This document shows, in pieces, positions 17,053 to 25,400 of a stretch of 39,682 nt of DNA; within the stretch, counting starts at the first letter, position 1; every line of letters begins with the position of its first letter. The translations under genes were made by a program, and so were the position numbers. The notes under the pieces are model-generated. The model ran no database searches. It was not told where the DNA came from and worked only from the letters and a program-made list of their open reading frames with translations. Origin of the DNA: an uncultured Caulobacterales bacterium (GTDB lineage: Bacteria; Pseudomonadota; Alphaproteobacteria; Caulobacterales; Maricaulaceae); the NCBI GenBank assembly GCA_938040095.1, contig CALHXF010000047.1:1-39682 (forward strand). The letters are read 5' to 3'.

Positions 17053-17058
17053 GTCTTT

Positions 17059-17063
17059 CCTCC
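17059..17063 (-). promoter_or_regulatory. Shine-Dalgarno deciding the trcR start
   Basis: On the minus strand GGAGG (followed by AAA) precedes ATG 17052 by six bases. This rules out the upstream in-frame start at 17115, which would also give a non-family N-terminus. Confidence 0.8.
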
Positions 17064-17116
17064 AAGAGGGCCAGCTCACGTCCAAACAAAACATGTTCAA
17101 ACAAAAAGCAGGCATT

Positions 17117-17138
17117 AAAAAACCCCGCTCGGCGGGGT
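17117..17138 (-). terminator. Terminator hairpin in the trcR leader
   Basis: Arms ACCCCGC (17122-17128) and GCGGGGT (17132-17138) form a GC-rich 7-bp stem with a 3-nt loop. On the minus strand it is followed by a run of T. It lies 65-86 bases upstream of trcR and no minus-strand gene ends between it and rpmE's control region. Either a short RNA made from about 17140-17250 ends here, or trcR is controlled by attenuation. Confidence 0.75.
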
Positions 17139-17257
17139 GGTTTTACCAATTTTTGACCTTGTGATCAACTATTCGTGCCTTGCACATAATAGATTAACGT
17201 CCGTTTGGCAAGAGAGCCGCTTATTATTAGACGCAATCAGGGCAAGGGGTGTGTTCA

Positions 17258-17458
17258 ATGTCAATTTTTGGGGATGATCTGCCACAATCTGGGACACAAC
17301 CGCCGTGTCCTGGCGAAGATCTTTATGGCTTATCCGTGGACGAATTAGGGACACGTATCGCGCTCTACCACGCAGAGATTGTAAGGCTGGAGGCTGAACG
17401 GGTGAAAAAGCGTGCAGAGACAGACGCAGCTCACGCCATTTTCGGTAAAAAGAGCTGA
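17258..17458 (+). CDS. DUF1192 family small protein
   Basis: A 66-aa protein. DDLP near the N-terminus, GEDLYGLSVDELGTRIALY and the coiled-coil-like HAEIVRLEAERVKKRAETDA match DUF1192, a short helical family usual in alphaproteobacteria. ATG 17258 has AAGGGG about nine bases upstream; a GTG at 17249 is less likely. It sits between trcR and rcdA, both cell-cycle genes, but its own function is unknown. Confidence 0.88.
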   Translation: MSIFGDDLPQSGTQPPCPGEDLYGLSVDELGTRIALYHAEIVRLEAERVKKRAETDAAHAIFGKKS

Positions 17459-17597
17459 TTATAGTTAGGTTTTGAACCTGTGTGATGCGCTGGGGGTGTT
17501 TTTAACTCTGATTTGGCGTGACGCTTGCAAGTTCTTTTCCCACATTGCCTTGCAAAACAGGGCAGCCCCAGACACACTGACTTAAGAGACACTAAAC

Positions 17598-18158
17598 ATG
17601 GCTGCTTCCCCCTTGAGTATATCGCAACATACAATGACCGACACGTTGACGCCGCAAGCGGAACAGCGCTTGCTCGCGTTCACGAAATCAGAACTTTTTG
17701 GTAAGACATTCCGTGAAGGCATGGATTTGGTCGAAGAGACCGCCGCCTATTTGGACGGACCAGGACGTCAGGATTCCAAACAACTGGGTCGCACCGATGC
17801 GCTGACCTATGCCAGCCAATCCATGCGTTTGACGACGCGCCTGATGCAGGTTGCGAGTTGGTTGCTGGTGCAACGCGCCCTCAAAGAAAGTGAAATGGAG
17901 CTGTCTGAAGCGCGTGCGGATAAATATCGCTTGGTCGCCGAGGAGAAAGCCGAAGGCACGCTGAGTTTCTCTGATCTTGCAAAAGATGCCTATGCCTTGC
18001 CCGCACGGTTGCTCGACCTTTTGGCGCGCTCTGAACAATTATATGAGCGCATCATGCGTCTTGATCGTTCGCTTTACGGATCAATTGCGGCGCAGGCTGG
18101 CAATACGGTTGCTGATCAAATTAGTCGTTTAGAAGCCGCATTTGGACGTTCCGCTTAA
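17598..18158 (+). CDS. rcdA: RcdA-like protease adaptor (DUF1465)
   Basis: A 186-aa helical protein matching DUF1465. The core EGMDLVEETAAYLDGPGRQDS and YASQSMRLTTRLMQVASWLLVQRAL are near-invariant in the family. In Caulobacter RcdA is the ClpXP adaptor that helps degrade the master regulator CtrA at the cell pole. The C-terminal AAQAGNTVADQISRLEAAFG is also conserved. An alternative start is ATG 17634 (MTDTLTPQ); 17598 has AAGAGA upstream. A bidirectional terminator separates it from rpmE. The same adaptor role here is inferred from the family. Confidence 0.85.
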   Translation: MAASPLSISQHTMTDTLTPQAEQRLLAFTKSELFGKTFREGMDLVEETAAYLDGPGRQDSKQLGRTDALTYASQSMRLTTRLMQVASWLLVQRALKESEMELSEARADKYRLVAEEKAEGTLSFSDLAKDAYALPARLLDLLARSEQLYERIMRLDRSLYGSIAAQAGNTVADQISRLEAAFGRSA

Positions 18159-18194
18159 ATAACGCGACCTTCTATTTGGGGTTATTTGCCCAAT

Positions 18195-18223
18195 AAAAAA
18201 GGCTCCTCGAAGGGAGCCTTTTT
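18195..18223. terminator. Bidirectional terminator between rcdA and rpmE
   Basis: Stem GGCTCC / GGAGCC extended by flanking A and T tracts, with a 6-nt loop. The A-run on the left and T-run on the right give a U-tail in both directions, suiting the two convergent genes. Confidence 0.9.
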
Positions 18224-18246
18224 CATATTTAAGGTGCGGTAATCGA

Positions 18247-18468
18247 CTAAGCGCCGAAACCTGCAAATTTGTCTTTGAAGCGTGACACGCGTCCACCGCG
18301 GTCCATCAATTTAGCGTCGCCGCCTGTCCAAGCTGGATGCGTCTTGGAATCGATGTCGAGGACGAGTGTGTCGCCTTCTTTGCCATATGTTGAACGTGTC
18401 TCATATGTAGAGCCGTCCACCATTTGCACATTGATCATGTGATAGTCTGGATGTGTATTCGTTTTCAT
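18247..18468 (-). CDS. rpmE: 50S ribosomal protein L31
   Basis: A 73-aa protein: [20 protein letters not shown], then [24 protein letters not shown] and the basic end [14 protein letters not shown]. This is bacterial L31, a component of the large ribosomal subunit and the intersubunit bridge. It has no cysteines, so it is the zinc-independent version common in alphaproteobacteria. Confidence 0.95.
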   Translation of the reverse strand: MKTNTHPDYHMINVQMVDGSTYETRSTYGKEGDTLVLDIDSKTHPAWTGGDAKLMDRGGRVSRFKDKFAGFGA

Positions 18469-18609
18469 GGTCTTTGCCTTATTTGGTCACGGGATTTCGT
18501 TGGGTGGCAATCCCGCTCGCGAGGGCGCGACATAGACGGGGATGGGAGCTTCGTCAAGTTAGCGATCTCAGGGTCCGATGGACGCGAAATAATTTGGCCA
18601 CAGATATTG

Positions 18610-18653
18610 ATATTTATCTATATATCTATAATTCCCGATATATGGATAAATAT
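18610..18653. promoter_or_regulatory. ArsR operator, near-perfect long inverted repeat
   Basis: Arms 18610-18626 and 18637-18653 are complementary over 16 of 17 positions with a 10-nt spacer. The right arm (GATATATGGATAAATAT) covers the arsR start codon at 18642. AT-rich ATATxTATC-type dyads are what SmtB/ArsR repressors bind, so it is very probably the autoregulatory operator, released when arsenite binds the repressor. Confidence 0.8.
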
Positions 18654-18974
18654 GCTTCACTCTCTGCCTTTTCGGCCCTCTCTAACGCCGCACGATTGGA
18701 TGCCTTTCGTTTGCTAATTAAAGCAGGGGAGGCGGGTTTGCCGTCGGGTGAAATCGCAGAGCGTTTGGGCGCAAAGCAAAATTCAACCTCGACCAATTTG
18801 GCGATCTTGCAATCGGCCGGTCTCATCCACTCTGAGAGAGATGGGCGCAGCGTGAAATACCGCGCCGATATGTCGGGTGTGCGGGGGCTCTTGGAATTTT
18901 TGATGGAAGAGTGCTGTGGCGGAAACCCAGAACTCTGTGGTCCCGTTTTAGATAAGGTCGCCTGTTGTGAGTAA
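18642..18974 (+). CDS. arsR: ArsR-family arsenic-responsive repressor
   Basis: A 110-aa winged-helix protein. The helix-turn-helix is GLPSGEIAERLGAKQNSTSTNLAILQSAGLI, followed by the wing SERDGRSVKYRAD. The C-terminus is cysteine-rich (ECCGGNPELCG and VACCE), a layout typical of As(III)-sensing ArsR proteins in alphaproteobacteria. ATG 18642 is chosen over the open frame back to 18453 because the operator lies across it and family members start there. Its stop overlaps the aquaporin start by eight bases, so the two are one operon. Confidence 0.9.
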   Translation: MDKYASLSAFSALSNAARLDAFRLLIKAGEAGLPSGEIAERLGAKQNSTSTNLAILQSAGLIHSERDGRSVKYRADMSGVRGLLEFLMEECCGGNPELCGPVLDKVACCE

Positions 18975-19647
18975 TATCGACGACATTAAATTCACAGCGG
19001 CACAACGTTGGGCGTCTGAGGCGCTCGGGACGGCGTTCTTGCTCGCCACTGTTGTCGGTTCAGGGATCATGGCGGAGACGTTGTCAGGCGGCAATGTGGC
19101 TGTAGCACTCTTGGGCAATACGATTGCGACAGGCGCGATCCTCTATGTGTTGATTACAATTTTTGGACCAATCGGCGGCGCGCATTTCAACCCTGCTGTG
19201 ACTTTCGGGTTCTGGTTAAATAAATCTATCTCTGGCCGCGAAGGACTGGGCTATGTTGTGGCGCAAACTCTGGGCGGTGTGATCGGCGTCTATAGCGCCC
19301 ATGCCATGTTTAGCGCGCCTGTGTTTCAGACGGGCGTCAAAGAGCGCGCGGGGGCCGCGCAGGGATTCTCTGAATTTATCGCGACCTTTGGATTGATGCT
19401 CTGCATCTTTCTGGCTGTGAAGTTTAAACCCAAAGCCGTACCTATGACTGTCGGCCTTTATATCACGGCAGCCTATTGGTTCACGGCCTCCACCAGTTTC
19501 GCCAACCCCGCCGTCACTGTCGCGCGTAGCCTCAGCGATAGTTTCGCAGGCATCAGACCCATCGACGCGCCATTGTTTATCATCATGCAAATGATTGGCG
19601 CAGCGGTCGCGTTCTGGGCGTATCGGTTTTTTGTTCGTAGGGCGTAA
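18967..19647 (+). CDS. aqpS: AqpS-like aquaglyceroporin of an ars operon
   Basis: A 226-aa MIP-family channel with six predicted membrane helices and both pore boxes: NPA at residues 75-77 (HFNPAVT) and at 180-182 (ANPAVTVARS). The start is GTG 18967, inside the end of arsR. In Sinorhizobium an aquaglyceroporin next to arsR (AqpS) lets arsenite or methylated arsenic leave the cell. No arsC, arsB or acr3 gene is found nearby, so this would work with arsenite made elsewhere or taken up directly. Channel selectivity is inferred from context. Confidence 0.88.
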   Translation: MSNIDDIKFTAAQRWASEALGTAFLLATVVGSGIMAETLSGGNVAVALLGNTIATGAILYVLITIFGPIGGAHFNPAVTFGFWLNKSISGREGLGYVVAQTLGGVIGVYSAHAMFSAPVFQTGVKERAGAAQGFSEFIATFGLMLCIFLAVKFKPKAVPMTVGLYITAAYWFTASTSFANPAVTVARSLSDSFAGIRPIDAPLFIIMQMIGAAVAFWAYRFFVRRA

Positions 19648-20163
19648 GGGCATCTAACCGTGCGTTTTAAACAATGATCCGCTTTTATAAGAATACCTAA
19701 ATCCTCACTTTCAATAGCTTACGCCTTATTTCAACAACATGATCCTCGCTATCAAAACCCATGATAGTGTGGACGGGTTCTTTCGGATACGGGACAGGCG
19801 GGGCCTCGCTTGCTGGTCCGAGAGACAGTGGGTCTGAGCGTTGGATGGTGAGACATCTGGAGGTGCCGGGGCTTTTAGAGTGAGCGCACGACATTGCGTG
19901 TCCGGGTCTGGAAGGCAGGCTCCGACGCGTAACTATGACCAGCTGTTACCGCTTTATCAAAAACCGCTGCTGCGTGGCCAATTTTCGCGTAAAAAACTTT
20001 TCTATCTTGGTATTCCATCGCGAATATCGACCACGCGGACTGTCCCGCCTTTTATTTGTCGCCACTGGATTGGCGATGGGAAAAGCCGCTTGCCTATAAG
20101 TCAGACGGCTCGATTGCGTCGTTTTCTATTTTCCTCCGTTCCCCAATCGTGCAGGACGTCTAC
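19648..20163. other. 516-base stretch without a convincing gene
   Basis: Two short open frames were looked at. One is a 54-codon plus-strand frame (19935-20099) ending in a hydrophobic stretch, without a ribosome-binding site. The other is a 65-codon minus-strand frame (19697-19894) ending HTIMGFDSEDHVVEIRRKLL, which looks protein-like but has no recognised family and may be a gene remnant. No tRNA, promoter or clear repeat was found. Confidence 0.45.
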
Positions 20164-20715
20164 ATGTTAAACCTCATCCCACATCCAGAGATATTCAAGA
20201 GCGGTACGCGTGTTTTATATTTAGTGTCGCGGAATAAGGGCACGGATGTAAAGTCACGTGGCGCCATGAAAATTTCGCATGATGTGGCGCAATTTGATCG
20301 GAAACTGGCCCAGCTCATGGCTTATGCAGGGCCTGACCAACGAGTCTATGCGTCGGCGGAACCGCGCGACATTCAAAAGGCGATACGGTCATTGAAGATG
20401 GCGCAGTTGGACGCGGATTATGACGAAGATCCGACCAACTTCTATCGGCGTTTAGACGCGCGATGGGCGTCGGCGCTGATGCAACCTTCACATGCGATGA
20501 AGGGCGAGAAGCTCTGGTTGATTGATTGCGATAGTGAGGCGGAGGTCACGCAAGCCCGCGCGGCATTAGGGGAATTCTACACGCAGGATTACATCTATGA
20601 ATACGCCTCCAAAACGGGACGTCACATTTTGATCAAGCCCTTTAACCTCAGTAAATGCCTGTCGACGTTTCAGAATCTAATTCATAAAAATGCATTGATG
20701 CTGTGGGGGTATTAG
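20164..20715 (+). CDS. Orphan protein of a family met in phages and mobile DNA
   Basis: A 183-aa protein from ATG 20164 (AGGACG upstream); the open frame extends to 20056 without a likely start. IFKSGTRVLYLVSRNKGT, then VYASAEPRDIQKAIRSLK, LWLIDCDSE and YEYASKTGRHILIKPFNLSK recall uncharacterised proteins that end in a GxHxxxKPF block and that I associate with phages and other mobile DNA. The hhhDxD segment followed by GxH resembles motifs I and II of archaeo-eukaryotic primase-type folds, but the resemblance is weak. No phage gene flanks it. Function unknown. Confidence 0.6.
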   Translation: MLNLIPHPEIFKSGTRVLYLVSRNKGTDVKSRGAMKISHDVAQFDRKLAQLMAYAGPDQRVYASAEPRDIQKAIRSLKMAQLDADYDEDPTNFYRRLDARWASALMQPSHAMKGEKLWLIDCDSEAEVTQARAALGEFYTQDYIYEYASKTGRHILIKPFNLSKCLSTFQNLIHKNALMLWGY

Positions 20716-20734
20716 GGGCAATGATCGCCCCTAA
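20712..20734. terminator. Hairpin at the convergent gene ends
   Basis: An 8-bp stem (TTAGGGGC / GCCCCTAA) with a 7-nt loop overlaps the stop codon of the orphan gene. No T-run follows in either direction, so terminator activity is uncertain. Confidence 0.45.
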
Positions 20735-20746
20735 TTGGGTATCTAA

Positions 20747-21571
20747 TTAAACAGCTAAACGCTCTTTTAGCATCGGCAGGAGCACGGCGTTTGAGACGAT
20801 CGGATCACCTGAATAGGCCAGATCATCGGAACCCGACAGGCTCTCAACAATACAGCCCGCTTCTTGGGCGATGAGGAGGCCAGCAGCGACATCCCAAACG
20901 GCGAGGTCGCGTTCCCAATAGCCGTCGAAACGACCTGCCGCCGTGGCGACAAGATCAAGACTGGCCGCGCCCATTGTGCGCACGCCATAGCTGGAGCCCA
21001 TAACTTTATGCAATTCTTTGAGGAATCGCGCATGACCTGTACGGCCAATAAAGGGCGTGCTTGTAGCGAAGAGGCTTTCTTGGAAAATGTCACGTTGGGC
21101 AGGACGCAAACGACGGTCTGCGCCGCCGCGCGTGCCGTCATTGACAAAAGCGCCTTTGCCTTTTTCGGCCATGAACATTTCATCCGTGATTGGATTGTAG
21201 ACCATGCCCGCTACGACTTCCCGTGGGGTCTCATCAATCTCACGTTCCAATGCGATTGAAATCGCGAAATGCGGAATACCATGCGCATAATTCACCTTGC
21301 CCTGCATTGGGGCAATGATGAAGCGATGGGTCTTATCAGACCCTATAATTTCTCCGCCTTCTTCGAGAAGGAAACCATAACCGGGACGGCCTTCACCCAG
21401 CATTTCAACGAGTGTTCGCTCAGCCTTGATGTGGGCGCGGTTGACGAAATCTTTCGGACCCTTGCGAGCGATTTGTAAGTGCTCGACTTCGTTGAAATCG
21501 CGCAGCAAGTTGCGGGACGCTTTACGCGCCGCTTCTTGCATGATGGTCATGATAACTGACATTCCGCTCAT
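20747..21571 (-). CDS. Inositol-monophosphatase-family protein (SuhB-like) with degenerate metal site
   Basis: A 274-aa protein clearly of the IMPase/SuhB family: GFLLEEGGEI (E70), HGIPHFAISIALE, the third-metal segment WDVAAGLLIAQEAG, and normal length. The signature DPLDGTTNF, however, reads APMQGKVNY at residues 87-95, so the two metal-binding aspartates (human IMPA1 D90 and D93) are Ala87 and Gln90. Catalysis by the usual two-metal mechanism is therefore unlikely, while the fold looks intact. A structural or regulatory role, as described for E. coli SuhB with NusA/RNA polymerase, is a possible alternative. It is translationally coupled (ATGA) to the 60-aa gene and lies in an operon with efp. 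Confidence 0.9.
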   Translation of the reverse strand: MSGMSVIMTIMQEAARKASRNLLRDFNEVEHLQIARKGPKDFVNRAHIKAERTLVEMLGEGRPGYGFLLEEGGEIIGSDKTHRFIIAPMQGKVNYAHGIPHFAISIALEREIDETPREVVAGMVYNPITDEMFMAEKGKGAFVNDGTRGGADRRLRPAQRDIFQESLFATSTPFIGRTGHARFLKELHKVMGSSYGVRTMGAASLDLVATAAGRFDGYWERDLAVWDVAAGLLIAQEAGCIVESLSGSDDLAYSGDPIVSNAVLLPMLKERLAV

Positions 21572-21750
21572 GATTTTTCCTTAGTTGCGATATATCGCAT
21601 TGAAATAAAAAACGTGCTCAAGAGGACACCAATACATAGTCCTAAAGGCAAGAGATTAACTTGAGGGTCGGCTAAATATCGGCCAACCAATGTGAAAACG
21701 AGGGGTATGCCTATGGCAAAAATGAGGATCGTTTTGACGTTATCCCTCAC
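21568..21750 (-). CDS. 60-aa two-helix membrane protein
   Basis: Starts with GTG 21750 directly after the efp stop and ends overlapping the SuhB-like start by ATGA. It has two hydrophobic segments, about residues 7-24 (ILIFAIGIPLVFTLVGRY) and 33-52, joined by a short polar loop, with a basic tail (RYIATKEKS). No family was recognised. The tight packing between efp and the phosphatase-like gene argues that it is real and co-translated. Confidence 0.7.
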   Translation of the reverse strand: MRDNVKTILIFAIGIPLVFTLVGRYLADPQVNLLPLGLCIGVLLSTFFISMRYIATKEKS

Positions 21751-22314
21751 TCAGTCGGCTCGTTTCACGTAGCTACCATCATTTGTATTGATGACCAAAC
21801 GCTCGCCCGCATCTACAAATGGTGGGACGTTGGTACGTGCGCCATTTGACAGGGTTGCGGGTTTGAATGAATTGGCCGAGGTCTGACCTTTGACGACAGG
21901 TTCAGTTTCCTCAACCGTGAGGATCACCTGCTCTGGCAACGCAACTGTAATCGCGCGCTCTTCGTAAAATTCGACTTCGACTTCCATACCGTCTGTGAGG
22001 TACTGGGCTTGGTCGCCGACGAAGTCAGCTTGCAGATAGATTTGCTCGTAATTTTCAGCGTTCATGAAAACGAGCATATCGCCTTCAGGATAAAGATAAG
22101 TGTGTGTCTTTTGGTCTAGACGAATGCGTTCCACAGTTTCCGCAGAGCGAAAGCGCTCATTGAGCTTACGTCCGTCGAGGAGGTTCTTCAATTCGACCTG
22201 ATTAAAGGCACCGCCCTTACCGGGTTTCACCGCGTTACATTTCACCGCGACCCAAAGTGTGTCTTGGTGCTTGATGATGTTGCCGGGTTTAATTTCATTG
22301 CCGTTCATTTTCAT
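21751..22314 (-). CDS. efp: Translation elongation factor P
   Basis: A 187-aa EF-P. The KOW-like N-terminal domain contains the loop KPGKGGAF with the tip lysine K33, the site that is modified in many bacteria to rescue ribosomes stalled on polyproline. The two OB-like domains follow ([15 protein letters not shown], then [15 protein letters not shown] and [17 protein letters not shown]). AAGGAG eight bases before ATG 22314 fixes the start. It is the first gene of an operon with the small membrane protein and the SuhB-like gene. No modification enzyme gene is seen nearby. Confidence 0.95.
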   Translation of the reverse strand: MKMNGNEIKPGNIIKHQDTLWVAVKCNAVKPGKGGAFNQVELKNLLDGRKLNERFRSAETVERIRLDQKTHTYLYPEGDMLVFMNAENYEQIYLQADFVGDQAQYLTDGMEVEVEFYEERAITVALPEQVILTVEETEPVVKGQTSANSFKPATLSNGARTNVPPFVDAGERLVINTNDGSYVKRAD

Positions 22315-22431
22315 GGGTCGGCTCCTTGTAGGCTGTGCGTCGCGCGGGCCTTATCAGCGCAGCGCCACATGAGCAAGGCGCAGTGAACAGATGAGTGAAC
22401 AGGTGAGGGGAGTCGCGTGCCGTGGCATGTG

Positions 22432-22463
22432 AAACAGCCGCTTCAAGGACGAAGCGGCTGTTT
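22432..22463 (-). terminator. Terminator after the permease-peptidase gene
   Basis: A perfect 13-bp stem (arms 22432-22444 and 22451-22463) with a 6-nt loop, ending in TTT when read on the minus strand. It lies 22 bases after the stop of the fusion gene and before efp. Confidence 0.75.
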
Positions 22464-22484
22464 GAGCTTAGGCGGGTTGCGAGT

Positions 22485-25400
22485 TTACGGTTTGGACGCC
22501 GAGGTCTCACCGATTGTCTTGACGTTATCATCGACATTGCGTTCCAGCATAAGACGACGTGGATCGAGCGCGATGTGGGTCGGTTTTTCTGCGACATTAA
22601 ATATGAAGGTTTGCTCTGACTTCGTCACGCGAACCGTCTCTAAAGCGCTCCAAGCGCTCCAAAGTTTCTTTGGCACGTCGGTGTAGAGGCCAATTTCGAG
22701 CGGTTCATTCAGGACTTCACCGTCCATGTCAGACCAACTTTCGGAGGTCTTCATCTCTTCGGTCTTGATGTCCTTGTCTAAGCTGACATGGATTGTGACC
22801 TTCCATGTACCGTCGGCATTCTCGGTGAGAGTTGGGCCGTTATCACCAAAGGCGAACTTCCACCAGACCATGCGGTCCCATTGATCCGTGATGAGCTGAT
22901 CATATTCAGGACCTGCGGCTTCACGTAGAACATTGGTCAATGTTTTCGTCGTTGGATACGGCGCGCCCTTTAGGCCGTAATCGTCCAAGAAGCCTTTCAT
23001 CGCGTCGCGCATATTTTGCGGCCCGATATAATTTTTCAGACTCCAGAGTACCCAATCAGCTTTATTGTAAACCAAATATTGTTGGTCACGTGCTTTCGAC
23101 AGCGGGACTTCCTTTTCACTGTCCATGAACGCCAAACCTTGTAACCCCGCAATGGTCGAGTTTTCCAGGGCGTAATGGGTCTTGTCCCAGCCGTACTTCG
23201 CTTCATATGCGTCCATCGTCGCATAGGATGTCAAACCTTCGGAAAGGACATTATATCCACGGCTGAAACCTGGCACGATCTGATGGGCAAACCATTGATG
23301 CCCCATCTCGTGCATTGTCGTTTGTGAGGCGTTATCGAGCGTCTTCACATCGTCGGGGTCACCCGAGTCCATAATAAACCCTCGTTCGGAATAAGGAATG
23401 GTCCCTGCAAATGCTTGTGCGAAGCCGATGAAAGGGACTTCCATGATGCGGACATAATCATATTGGTAAGGCGAGAAATGCTCCGTGTAATGACTCAGTG
23501 AAAATTGTGTCGCCTCGATCATCTCCTGAACTGAAAAATCATGATGTTCTGCGTGATAGATACTGATCGGGATGACCTTGCCGTCAGGGGCTGTCCAACT
23601 ACCCGTAGTCACGGCGTATTCGCCCGACAACATAGAGAAGAAATTACTGATAGGTTGCGTCGTTTGATAGGTCCGACACGTCCGACCATCCTTCGTTTCC
23701 TCCGAGATCAGATTGCCTGGCGCAATCGGAATTTGCGGGGCTTCGGTGCAGATGTGACCTTCAAAATCGATCATATCCGCAGGACCTGTAATCGCCCCGA
23801 AGAGACTCATATCTGAACCTTCTGCCAGGGGTTCAGGGAGTTTCTCTAATTCTTCCAATCCCAACTTACGACGTTTCTTAGAACTCTGGATCGAAAAATC
23901 AGGTGGACCGAAGACGGGCACGACGCGTGGGCTGCCTCGAAAACCTGCGTAATTATTCATGAAGGTCCCGTTTTTGGAAACCGAGCTTTGATCTGCAAGA
24001 CGTGGCCCGTGTAAGAAAACTTCGAAGTCCAATTCTACCGTTTTACCAACGGCGAGAGGCGGCGAGAATTTGAACAGACGCACATCATATTCATTGATGG
24101 CTTCGATTGTATCGCCCTCCATGTTCTTGCCTGAAGTGACTTCTGTTGCACCTTCAACTGTCAGAACGCGCATGTCTTCTTCATGTCCTGTCGACGGCTG
24201 AACATAGAGTTCTGTGATCGGTTCGCCGCTGGAGTTCTGAAGCTGCATCGTTCCAGAAATAAGCGCCTCTTGACGAGACGGGAAAATCTGCGCGTCCACA
24301 TTTACCGCGCGTGTGTGCGGGCGAGGGAGTTTCATTTCAGTGGCAAAGAGTTTCTCGCCGTCAACTTGACGGGTTTCGCGGTCCTTCTGATTCATCCAAT
24401 CGACGGCGTCATAGGCTTTGTAAATATAAGTACCTGTGCCGATGAAGCCTGCAATCGCGAGTGCAAATATACCGCCAGAGGTTGGGCTGAAATTCCCGCG
24501 AAGGTTTTTCAACCGGATCCATAAGCTCGTCTGTAGTCCACGTCGCGCAAGCCAAACGCCCAGAACGACAAAGGCTAAGACAAACATGGCCCAGTATGTG
24601 TTGAACCATTTAAAGGCGATCCAATTATTATATGGCGAAATCTCTGACACACTTCCGGGCGACGTACCGCTGAAACCCATCAGAGGGTGGTAAAAGGGGA
24701 GCAGGCCAATGAAAAATGTTGCCGCGAGAACCCCGCCTGCGGCGAGCATACCGACGATGCGGTTAGGTGCGAAAATTTGTATGATCATGGCCAGCGCAGC
24801 CAAGAATAGATAATTCGGGAGTCGGCTCAGGAAGGTGTAGCGTAAGTAAAGCCCGAAATCGATGGGCGGACTATCAACTAACGTTTGGATTGCCATGCCG
24901 ATGAACATCCCGATAACGCAGAGGGTCGTGACGACGCCCATTAACGCAACCCATTTGGAAGTTAGGATAGGCCAATTTCTAACGCCAGTTGAATCAAGCA
25001 GTTCATTAAATTTGACACCTTTATCTCTGAATGTGATTTCGGCGGAGAAGAACGCCAAGATCATAATCATTGGGATCAAAAGACTGCCGAACCCAATTGC
25101 AGACATGAAGAGGGATGTCGGGACGAGTTTCTGAGGCGAGAAAAATACGGTCACAATAATCAGGAACGCAAAGAGGGCCGCCGCAAGACTCGCGAGGATA
25201 ATAAAAGGGACTGACTTTACCGTTGTAAGATATTCAAATTTGGTACGCGTCCAAAAGGCAGACACATCAGCCATGAACCCTGAGGATTGTGCAACACCCG
25301 TATATGCCTCACCCTTCGCGACCATGCCAGCGTCTCGGTTTAGCTTTGTCTTGCCTGTCAAAAGACCACGTTTAAATCGACCGAAAACTAAGGCTAAGGT

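Noticed and set aside
19935-20099. 54-codon plus-strand frame in the gene-poor stretch
   Set aside because: No Shine-Dalgarno, no recognised family, and cysteine/arginine-rich composition unlike the neighbours.
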